NCBI GenBank assembly: GCA_950071955.1
Contig: CATMOC010000155.1
Location: forward strand, 1 to 7,886
From: an uncultured Mesorhizobium sp.
GTDB lineage: Bacteria > Pseudomonadota > Alphaproteobacteria > Rhizobiales > Rhizobiaceae
Length of the DNA: 7,886 bases
Direction of reading: 5' to 3'
Shown piece after piece: positions 1 to 5,914 of this stretch. Positions within the stretch are counted from its first letter, which is position 1. Each line of letters opens with the position of its first letter. Made by a program: the position numbers and the translations under genes. Under the pieces are notes generated by a model. That model was not told the DNA's origin. It saw only the letters and a list, made by a program, of their open reading frames with translations, and did not search any database.

Positions 1-60
1 GAGCCTCGGATCGGTGTAGCTCGCACAGGGCCGCCCCGCGACCGTGCCCGCCTCAGACAT
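1..60 (-). CDS. Start of a downstream gene, possibly a SAM-dependent methyltransferase (partial)
   Basis: An ATG at 60-58 opens a frame that stays open to the window edge, giving MSEAGTVAGRPCASYTDPRL. The start codon lies inside the last codons of the dehydrogenase gene: the two frames overlap by 8 nt (ATGTCTGA). This is typical of translational coupling within an operon. The string YTDPRL resembles the Y-x-DPRL segment that I recall near the N-terminus of class I SAM-dependent methyltransferases of rhizobia, where it is followed by a Leu/Tyr-rich helix. That is a memory-based family hint from a handful of residues; no SAM-binding motif is visible. I am fairly sure that a gene starts here and unsure what it encodes. 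Confidence 0.5.
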   Translation of the reverse strand, partial: MSEAGTVAGRPCASYTDPRL

Positions 61-802
61 GCTGGCCGCCATTGATGTGGATCTCCGAGCCCGAGACGTA
101 GGCCGCCTGCGGCGAGCACAGGAAGAAGATGATGTCGGCCACTTCCGCCGTGGTGCCGAGCCGTCTCAGAGGGATCGTCTCGACGATCCGGTCGGTGCCC
201 GGCGACAGGATCGCCGTGTCGATCTCGCCCGGCGCGATCGCGTTGACGCGGATGCCGTGCGGTCCGAAGTCGGCCGCCATCTCGCGCGTCAGCGAGCCGA
301 GCGCCGCCTTGGACGTCGCATAGGCCGTGCCCGCGAAAGGATGCACGCGCGTGCCCGCGATCGAGGTGACGTTGACGATCGAGCCCTGCGCGGCCTCCAG
401 CTCCTTGAACAGCCCGCGCGCCAGCATGATGGGGGCGAAGAAGTTGACCTGAAAGACGTCACGCCACACGTGCATAGGCGTGTCGAACGAGTTCATGCGC
501 CCGCCATCCTTCAACTTCGGCGAGATGCCGGCATTGTTGACCAGCGCGTGCAGCCTGCCGCCGGTGCTCTCCAGCCGGTGGCGCATGTCGGCCACGGCGG
601 CGCCCACTTCCTCCGGATCGGACAGATCGACCTTGATGTGGTCCTCCGGCCCCTGCGGCCAGGGGCAGTCGTCGGAAAAGGCCTGCCGCGAGCAGGTGAT
701 CACGCGCCATCCCTCGCGTGAGAAGCGCTTCACGGTCGCGTGCCCGATGCCGCGGCTGGCGCCGGTCAGGATCAGGGTCTTGCGAAGGTCCGTCTCGGAC
801 AT
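53..802 (-). CDS. Short-chain dehydrogenase/reductase (SDR), NADP(H)-type
   Basis: This is a cytoplasmic oxidoreductase of the classical SDR family: 249 aa, the usual length, with a single Rossmann-fold domain. The nucleotide-binding motif TGASRGIG is at residues 13-20 and NNAG at 89-92. The catalytic tetrad is complete: Asn120, Ser147, Tyr161 and Lys165 (YATSK). The PG turn is at 191-192. Arg17 in the glycine motif and Arg39 after the second strand suggest a preference for NADP(H). The substrate cannot be read from sequence, and I do not recognise a named subfamily. The ATG start is supported by a GAGGAG ribosome-binding site 9 nt upstream. The gene lies 91 bp after PBP-I on the same strand and overlaps the next gene by 8 nt, so it probably forms an operon with that gene. 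Its ribosome-binding site is part of a possible hairpin, described separately. Confidence 0.93.
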   Translation of the reverse strand: MSETDLRKTLILTGASRGIGHATVKRFSREGWRVITCSRQAFSDDCPWPQGPEDHIKVDLSDPEEVGAAVADMRHRLESTGGRLHALVNNAGISPKLKDGGRMNSFDTPMHVWRDVFQVNFFAPIMLARGLFKELEAAQGSIVNVTSIAGTRVHPFAGTAYATSKAALGSLTREMAADFGPHGIRVNAIAPGEIDTAILSPGTDRIVETIPLRRLGTTAEVADIIFFLCSPQAAYVSGSEIHINGGQHV

Positions 803-811
803 GGCCAGGGT

Positions 812-864
812 CTCCTCGCCAGCTATCTATCCGAGCCAGGTGCCGCTGGCGAGGGGAAGCGGCA
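812..864 (-). promoter_or_regulatory. Two mutually exclusive hairpins in the leader of the dehydrogenase gene
   Basis: Hairpin B pairs GCTGGCGAGG (transcript sense, 823-814) with CCTCGCCAGC (854-845). It is a perfect 10-bp stem with a 21-nt loop. Its 3' arm takes in four bases of the GAGGAG ribosome-binding site (817-812) of the dehydrogenase, so folding could hide the site. Hairpin A pairs TGCCGCT (864-858) with AGCGGCA (847-841), a perfect 7-bp stem around a 10-nt loop. A and B cannot form together, because A uses three bases of B's 5' arm in its stem and the other seven in its loop. The layout resembles a translational switch or attenuator. Neither stem is followed by a U-tract, so neither looks like a standard terminator. 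The pairing is seen directly; a regulatory role is inference. Confidence 0.35.
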
Positions 865-893
865 AGACGCCTCACCGTCCTTGGCTGCGCCGC

Positions 894-3131
894 TCAGTTG
901 CCGAGGATGACGTCCATGATCGAGCCGAGCGGCTTTTTCCGCGCATCGCCGACGTCGGCGGCCGGCACGGGATGGCCGATGGAGGCGGTGGTCGCCGGCT
1001 CCCCGTCCACCCGCGCGCTCGGCACCGCCGGCGCGTCGTCCTCCGGAGATCCCGCCGGCAGGACCGGCCGCGGACCAGGCACATCGGGTAGCGGCTTGCG
1101 CCAGCCGGCGCCTGGCAGCGAGGCGACCTTCACGCCTTCGTGCGCGGCGACCATGAAGTCGTGCCAGGCGAGCGCGGGAAGCGAGCCGCCGGTGACGTTC
1201 TTCGTCGGCGAGCCGTCGTCGTTGCCGAACCAGACGCCCGTGGTCAGGTTCGCCGTATAGCCGACGAACCAGGCGTCGCGCGAATTCTGGCTGGTGCCGG
1301 TCTTGCCTGCCGCCGGCCAGCCGAAGGCTGCCTTGCGCGCGGTGCCCGAGCGGATCGTCTCGGCCATCATCGCGTTCATCATCGCCACGGATTCCTGGCT
1401 GATGACGCGCGGCACCTTGCCGTGTCCGGCTTCATAAAGCACCTTGCCCGAGGCGTCGGTGACGCGGCGGATGAAATGCGGCTCGGGCCGGTATCCGCCA
1501 TTGGCGAAGGGCACGTAGGCGGCCGTCAGCTCCAGCGGGGTCACCTCGGATGTGCCGAGCGCGATCGAGGTGTTGGCCTCGAGCTTGGATTCGATGCCCA
1601 TGCGATGCGCCGCCTCCACCACCGCCTTCGGCCCCACCTCCATGGCAAGCTGCGCGGCGACCGAGTTCAGCGATTTCGACAGCGCCGCCGTCAGCGTCAC
1701 CTCGCCATAGTATTTGCCGTTGTAATTCTCCGGCGTCCACTTGCCGATCCTCACCGGCGCGTCGTTGCGGATGCTTTCGGGTGTGCGGCCCTGCTCGAGT
1801 GCCGCGAGAAAAACAAAGGGCTTGAAGGCCGAGCCGGGCTGGCGCCTCGCCTCCGAGGCGCGGTCGAACTGGCTGTTGGCGTAATCGTAGCCGCCGATCA
1901 TGGCGCGCACCGCGCCCGACCCGTCGATCGACACCAGCGCGCCCTGGCTGACATTGAGCGTCTTGCCGTTCTCGCGGATCAGCGCGCGGATCGACTTCTC
2001 GCCGAGCTTCTGCAGCGTCAGGTCGATCGTGGTCTCCACCACCACGTCCTTGCGCACGTCGCCGATCAGGCCCGGAAGCTCCTCCATGATGCGGTCGGCG
2101 ACATAGTGCTCGGAGCCGGTCCAGTAGGCCGCCGCGCGCGTGGCGGGCGCGCTCATCGCCGCCGTCATCTCGCCATTGCCGATCATGCCTTGGTCGGCCA
2201 TGGCGGCGAGCACGATCTGCGAGCGCTCCTCCGCCGCCTTCGGATCGCGCGCAGGTGAAAGCCGCGATGGCGCCTTGAGCAGCCCGGCGAGCAATGCCGC
2301 CTCCGACAGCGTCACCTGGCGCGCCGACTTGTTGAAATAGCGCCGCGAGGCCGCCTCGACGCCATAGGCGCCCGAACCGAAATAGACTCGGTTCAGATAC
2401 ATCTCGAGGATCTGCGCCTTGGAATGCTTCTGCTCCAGCCACAGCGCCAGCAGCACCTCCTGCACCTTGCGTTCGAGTGTGCGCTCGGCGCTCAGGAACA
2501 GGTTCTTGGCCAATTGCTGCGTCAGCGTCGAGCCGCCCTGCACGAGCCGGCCTTCCACGACGTTCGTCGCCATGGCGCGCGCGAAGCCGATCGGGTCGAC
2601 GCCGAAATGCGAATAGAAGCGCCGGTCCTCGATGGCGATGACCGCCTGAGGGATGTAGGGCGACATCTCGTGCAGCCCAACCGCCTCGCCCCCGGTCATG
2701 CCGCGGTTTGCGAGCAGCTTGCCGTCGGCAGAGACGATGCGCACGTTCGGCGGCCTGTCGGGCACCGACCACGTCGTGGCGCTCGGCATGCGCGCGCCGT
2801 AGTAGGCCGTCAGCCCGGCACCCGCGATGCCCGCCCAGATGCCGAGCACCAGCATCCAGTAGGCCATGCCGCGCACGAACCCGAAAACCCCGCCGCCGCG
2901 CCGCCGCCGCGCCTTCCCGCGGCCACCTGCGGACCTCGTCCCGCCGCCAGAACCCGAGCGGCCGCCCGAGCGCCCGGAGCCGGCCGTCTTGCCGCCCCGC
3001 GAGCCCTTGGCCTTTCCCTTGCCGCGCGCAGCGGGGACCACCCGGTCGCTCTCGCTGACCGATAGCTCTCCGCGCGCCTTCGAACCTTCGAAACTCGGCT
3101 CGATCCGCTCGCTCTTCCCGCGCTTCGCCAT
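894..3131 (-). CDS. Bifunctional class A penicillin-binding protein (PBP-I: GT51 glycosyltransferase plus transpeptidase)
   Basis: This inner-membrane enzyme polymerises lipid II into glycan strands and crosslinks their peptides in the periplasm. It has 745 aa. Residues 1-82 form a cytoplasmic tail, very rich in Gly, Lys, Arg and Ser from about 36 and ending in a run of arginines. A single membrane anchor spans about 87-111. The GT51 domain (about 130-310) has the catalytic glutamate in EDRRF (168-172), then GGSTLTQQLAKNLFL from 199 and a second conserved Glu near 225. The transpeptidase domain (about 395-650) has SAFK (nucleophile Ser434, Lys437), SLN (487-489) and KTG (610-612). The linker between the domains is too short for the OB domain of classical MrcA, so this looks more like the PBP1b/PbpF group of rhizobia. 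A Pro-rich tail follows from about 675. I see no cysteine. The ATG start has only a weak GGGG upstream. A CtrA-type site lies about 60 bp before the start. Confidence 0.95.
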   Translation of the reverse strand: MAKRGKSERIEPSFEGSKARGELSVSESDRVVPAARGKGKAKGSRGGKTAGSGRSGGRSGSGGGTRSAGGRGKARRRRGGGVFGFVRGMAYWMLVLGIWAGIAGAGLTAYYGARMPSATTWSVPDRPPNVRIVSADGKLLANRGMTGGEAVGLHEMSPYIPQAVIAIEDRRFYSHFGVDPIGFARAMATNVVEGRLVQGGSTLTQQLAKNLFLSAERTLERKVQEVLLALWLEQKHSKAQILEMYLNRVYFGSGAYGVEAASRRYFNKSARQVTLSEAALLAGLLKAPSRLSPARDPKAAEERSQIVLAAMADQGMIGNGEMTAAMSAPATRAAAYWTGSEHYVADRIMEELPGLIGDVRKDVVVETTIDLTLQKLGEKSIRALIRENGKTLNVSQGALVSIDGSGAVRAMIGGYDYANSQFDRASEARRQPGSAFKPFVFLAALEQGRTPESIRNDAPVRIGKWTPENYNGKYYGEVTLTAALSKSLNSVAAQLAMEVGPKAVVEAAHRMGIESKLEANTSIALGTSEVTPLELTAAYVPFANGGYRPEPHFIRRVTDASGKVLYEAGHGKVPRVISQESVAMMNAMMAETIRSGTARKAAFGWPAAGKTGTSQNSRDAWFVGYTANLTTGVWFGNDDGSPTKNVTGGSLPALAWHDFMVAAHEGVKVASLPGAGWRKPLPDVPGPRPVLPAGSPEDDAPAVPSARVDGEPATTASIGHPVPAADVGDARKKPLGSIMDVILGN

Positions 3132-3190
3132 GGACCCCGCCCGTCGTGTGGCCTCGACCGGCCGTCGGGATCGAGACTAAAGGCGGCGAT

Positions 3191-3205
3191 TTAAGGGGGT
3201 GTTAA
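3191..3205. promoter_or_regulatory. CtrA-type binding site (TTAA-N7-TTAA)
   Basis: TTAA at 3191-3194 and TTAA at 3202-3205 are separated by exactly 7 bp. This matches the full two-half-site consensus of CtrA, the cell-cycle response regulator of alphaproteobacteria. Reading the whole window by eye I found no other TTAA, so the only two occurrences stand at the diagnostic spacing. The site lies in the 149-bp gap between PBP-II and PBP-I, 60-74 bp upstream of the PBP-I start, a sensible place for control of that promoter. I could not identify a convincing -35/-10 pair next to it. Direct CtrA control is inference, but cell-wall and division genes are known CtrA targets in this class. Confidence 0.55.
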
Positions 3206-3248
3206 ACGACCCGCTCACCCGCGAGAGCCGCAACCCACTCGGCGAAGC

Positions 3249-3268
3249 CGCGAGCCGACCGGCTCGCG
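3249..3268 (-). terminator. GC-rich hairpin just after the PBP-II stop, possible terminator
   Basis: In transcript sense CGCGAGCC, loop GGTC, GGCTCGCG form a perfect 8-bp stem with a 4-nt loop. It begins 12 nt after the PBP-II stop codon, where an intrinsic terminator would sit. No U-run follows (the next bases are GCTTCGCC), so it is not a canonical Rho-independent terminator. It could instead protect the 3' end of the mRNA or be a weak terminator. It also separates PBP-II from the CtrA-type site before PBP-I, consistent with separate transcription of the two genes. Confidence 0.4.
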
Positions 3269-3280
3269 TCCTTAGAGCCC

Positions 3281-5734
3281 TCACCGGGTACACAGTCTCC
3301 GTGGCCCACGGTAGGGCTGATAGGTACAGTCGGAGGCTCGGAAAGAGCGGTATTCGCGCTGGCAGGAGCGCACGTTGCAGGAAGCGGCCGGAGCCGTCCT
3401 TTGCGCACGCGGAGTAAATGCTCCGAAGGCTGCCTCCTGCGACGGAGCGACGCCGATCTCGCAGACCTTTCGACGGCCGGAGTAGGACCGGTAGGTACAA
3501 TCGGAGGCCCTAAAGGACCGGTATTCCCTATCACAGGCGGCGATATTGCAGAGCCTCTGGCCAGGCGCCCGTTGCGGAAAAAGCGTCGAGAATAGTGTTC
3601 CTTCGGTTTGCTCGCCGGCGCCTCCGGCCGTCGCGCGGGGTTGCGGATTGCCCGCCGTACAGAATTCCCTCGGCCCCGAGCGGGGCTGGTAGGTGCAGTC
3701 CGATGCCCTGGAGGACCGATATCGCCGCTCGCACGCCCGAATGTCGCAGGCAGCGACTTCGCCCGGCTCTCCCTGGCCAATAGCGGACGTGACCAGTTCC
3801 CGGTCGACCTCGTTCGCGGGCGAGGCGAGCGTCCCCGCCCGGCTCAGGAAGGCGGCGAAGATCTCGGCCGGGATCGATCCACCGGTGACGCGTTTCATGG
3901 GCGAACCGTCGTCGTTGCCGACCCAGACGCCGACCACCAGTTGTTCGTTGAAACCGATGAACCAGGCGTCCCGATAGTTCTGGCTCGTCCCGGTCTTGCC
4001 GGCCGTTCCGGCATCGATGTCCGCTGCTCGTCCGGTTCCCTTCTCCACGGCAAGGCGCAGCAGCCCGAGGAGGGGTTGCCTGACGCGCGGATCCATCACC
4101 GCGCCGCCGCCCCGGCCGATCCGCAGCGGCTGCTGGCTGCCGTCCACCCGAAGCTCGGCGATTCCCGAAGGTTGGATCGGAACACGTCCGGCACGCACCG
4201 AAGCATAGGCGCCGGTCAGGTCCAGCAGCGTCACTTCCGATGTTCCGAGTGCCAGGCTCGGCGTTCCTTTGAGTTCGCCGTCCACCCCGAGTTCGCGTGC
4301 CGAACGGATGACATTCTCGATGCCGACCTCCTGCGCCAGGCGCACGGTCGCCGCATTGAGCGAGCGCGCGAATGCTTCTGCAATCGTCACCCTGCCTTTG
4401 AAGTCGCCGCCGAAATTCTCGGGCGCCCAATCGTCGATCTCGATGGGGGAATCGTTCACCACGTCGCGGGGGTCGTATCCCGCCTGAAGGGCAGCATGGT
4501 AGACGAAGAGCTTGAACGTCGAGCCCGGCTGCCGTTGCGCCGCTACGGCGCGGTTGAAGCCACCTGCCTCGTACTCCGCACCGCCGACCATCGCGACCAC
4601 CGCGCCGTCGGGCCGCATGGCGACCAGAGCCGCCTGGGTTGGCCCACCATCGCCGGCGCTGTCCTGCAGTGCTTGCGAAACGACTTCCTCCGCGAGCGCC
4701 TGCATCTCCGGGTCCATCGTCGTGCGGACCGACACCGATCCCCCGAGCGTGCCGGCAATCTTCCGGGCCTCCTCGTCCACCCAGTCGGAGAACCACCCGC
4801 CGCGGCTTGCCTCCCGGTTCACGGGTTCGATGCCCGCGAGTTCACCCAGGGCAGCGACGGTCTGGTCTTCCCTTATCGCTCCGGTCTCCTCCATCGCGCG
4901 CAGCACGACGCCCGCCCGTTCTTCAGCCTTGTCCCTATCCGCTCGCGGATTGAGGCGGGACGGAGCGCGGATCATCCCAGCCAGCATCGCTGCCTCGGCA
5001 AGCGACACGTCCCCGATGTTCTTGCCGAAATAGACCTGGGCGGCGGCCGGCATCCCGGTAGCACCCGCTCCCATGTAGATGCTGTTGAGGTACCGGGTCA
5101 GGATTTCGTCCTTGTCCAGCCGCGACTCGAGCCACAACGCAACGACCGCCTCCTGTATCTTCCTCTTGTAGGTGCGATCGTCGTCGAGATAGCGGATCTT
5201 GATGAGCTGCTGTGTGATCGTGCTGCCGCCCTGTCGTATTCTCCCGGCGAAGACGTTCTCGACGAGTGCTCGCGCGATCCCTACGGGATCGAAACCGGCG
5301 TGGTCGTAGAACCGTCTATCCTCGATGCTCAGGACGGCATCGATGAGGTGTTGCGGGAAATCTTCCCGTTTCGCCGGCTCGGCCGAATAGGCGCCGTGAG
5401 GAATGATTGCGTTGCCGCGTGAATCCTCCAGAACGACCACCGTCGGCCGGGTGCCCTTGCTGACTTCTGCCCACGGCACGTCCTTCACCGCCCAGGCCAG
5501 AACCGATATGCCCGCCAGCGTCGCAACGGCCAAGACCGAGCCGGTCGCAAGGAGCAAAGGTTTCCGGCGTGACCGCCCGGTGCGGACAGGATCGGTCGGC
5601 GGTTCCCGGGATGGCGTTTCCGTGGATATTTCGGACCCTGCCGCGCGCTTTGGCAGCAGATTTCCGAGGTCGCGCGTGAGCGCCTTCACGAGATATCGGA
5701 AGGCAAGCCTGTATCGGCGAAGTGCGCGCCCCAT
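3281..5734 (-). CDS. Bifunctional class A penicillin-binding protein with three cysteine-rich C-terminal modules (PBP-II)
   Basis: This is a peptidoglycan glycosyltransferase/transpeptidase of 817 aa anchored in the inner membrane. A basic cytoplasmic N-terminus of about 58 residues precedes one membrane segment (about 59-82). The GT51 domain (about 97-285) has the catalytic Glu in EDRRF (138-142) and GGSTITQQL from 169. The transpeptidase domain (about 365-630) has STFK (Ser405, Lys408), SLN (458-460) and KTG (580-582). All catalytic residues are present. After residue 660 the protein departs from the family: three 30-residue modules at 663-692, 729-758 and 786-815, each C-x4-C-x11-C-x11-C. 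These hold all 12 cysteines of the protein. Shared motifs such as EDRRFY, KTGTSQN and GNDDGSP show it is a diverged paralogue of PBP-I. In short hand-counted stretches its third positions are somewhat less G/C-biased than those of PBP-I, notably in the tail. The ATG start has only a weak AGGG 10 nt upstream. Confidence 0.94.
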   Translation of the reverse strand: MGRALRRYRLAFRYLVKALTRDLGNLLPKRAAGSEISTETPSREPPTDPVRTGRSRRKPLLLATGSVLAVATLAGISVLAWAVKDVPWAEVSKGTRPTVVVLEDSRGNAIIPHGAYSAEPAKREDFPQHLIDAVLSIEDRRFYDHAGFDPVGIARALVENVFAGRIRQGGSTITQQLIKIRYLDDDRTYKRKIQEAVVALWLESRLDKDEILTRYLNSIYMGAGATGMPAAAQVYFGKNIGDVSLAEAAMLAGMIRAPSRLNPRADRDKAEERAGVVLRAMEETGAIREDQTVAALGELAGIEPVNREASRGGWFSDWVDEEARKIAGTLGGSVSVRTTMDPEMQALAEEVVSQALQDSAGDGGPTQAALVAMRPDGAVVAMVGGAEYEAGGFNRAVAAQRQPGSTFKLFVYHAALQAGYDPRDVVNDSPIEIDDWAPENFGGDFKGRVTIAEAFARSLNAATVRLAQEVGIENVIRSARELGVDGELKGTPSLALGTSEVTLLDLTGAYASVRAGRVPIQPSGIAELRVDGSQQPLRIGRGGGAVMDPRVRQPLLGLLRLAVEKGTGRAADIDAGTAGKTGTSQNYRDAWFIGFNEQLVVGVWVGNDDGSPMKRVTGGSIPAEIFAAFLSRAGTLASPANEVDRELVTSAIGQGEPGEVAACDIRACERRYRSSRASDCTYQPRSGPREFCTAGNPQPRATAGGAGEQTEGTLFSTLFPQRAPGQRLCNIAACDREYRSFRASDCTYRSYSGRRKVCEIGVAPSQEAAFGAFTPRAQRTAPAASCNVRSCQREYRSFRASDCTYQPYRGPRRLCTR
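3290..3379 (-). repeat. Cysteine-rich module 3 of PBP-II (residues 786-815)
   Basis: This is the last of three 30-residue modules and ends two residues before the C-terminus. Cysteines are at 786, 791, 803 and 815. It carries the core REYRSFRASDCTYQPY, followed by a glycine and two arginines before the final cysteine. The arrangement Cys, YRS-aromatic, TY, aromatic-x-Gly, Arg, Cys parallels the C-terminal motif of the BA14K family of Brucella and rhizobia. That resemblance is from memory, not from a search. Confidence 0.8.
3461..3550 (-). repeat. Cysteine-rich module 2 of PBP-II (residues 729-758)
   Basis: The middle module has cysteines at 729, 734, 746 and 758, exactly the spacing of the other two copies. 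It shares REYRSFRASDCTY with module 3. The second half differs (RSYSGRRKVC), keeping the aromatic, the glycine, an arginine and the final cysteine. A linker of 36 residues separates it from module 1 and one of 27 residues from module 3; the linkers are not similar to each other. Confidence 0.8.
3659..3748 (-). repeat. Cysteine-rich module 1 of PBP-II (residues 663-692)
   Basis: The first module follows the transpeptidase domain after a spacer of about 30 residues. Cysteines are at 663, 668, 680 and 692. It is the most diverged copy: RRYRSSRASDCTYQP keeps the Tyr-Arg-Ser and ASDCTY cores, but the phenylalanine and one tyrosine of the other copies are replaced by serine and arginine. The conserved 30-residue length and cysteine positions mark it as the same fold. 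Confidence 0.8.
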
Positions 5735-5872
5735 GAAGCGGAATCCCTGTGGTACGGTGCTGCCCTTGGCAACGCCGCGACGTGAGGCATTGTTCCAGCG
5801 TCAGGTACCATCGCGCTTCATTCACCCACTCTGCTCGCTTCATCGAACGGCGTGGCAGAGGATGCTCGACAT

Positions 5873-5887
5873 CGGCGGGATCCGCCG
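5873..5887 (-). terminator. Short hairpin after the transporter gene, possible weak terminator
   Basis: In transcript sense CGGCGG, loop ATC, CCGCCG form a perfect 6-bp GC-only stem, 27 nt after the transporter stop codon. There is no U-tract behind it, so the case for termination rests on position and stability alone. The rest of the 180-bp gap (5735-5914) shows no clear promoter. A TTGACA overlapping the transporter stop codon has no convincing -10 partner. Confidence 0.25.
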
Positions 5888-5914
5888 GAGTCTGGGATCG
5901 GCATGCCGTAGATG

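Noticed and set aside
1140..2258. A 372-codon plus-strand open frame opposite PBP-I
   Set aside because: Same reason: Arg/His/Ala-rich antisense shadow of a well-supported gene.
3202..3780. A minus-strand frame across the end of PBP-II and the gap behind it
   Set aside because: Its translation has no motif, while the PBP-II frame over the same bases shows three regular cysteine modules, so PBP-II is not frameshifted here.
3608..5422. A 604-codon plus-strand open frame opposite PBP-II
   Set aside because: It is antisense to a gene with all catalytic motifs, and its translation is Arg/Asp/His-rich with no recognisable domain; the high G/C third-position bias of the real gene removes stops on the other strand.
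5735..5914. Two GANTC words (5741-5745 and 5888-5892), the CcrM methylation target, in the gap before PBP-II
   Set aside because: About one GANTC is expected in a gap this size, and others occur in coding sequence nearby, so there is no visible enrichment.
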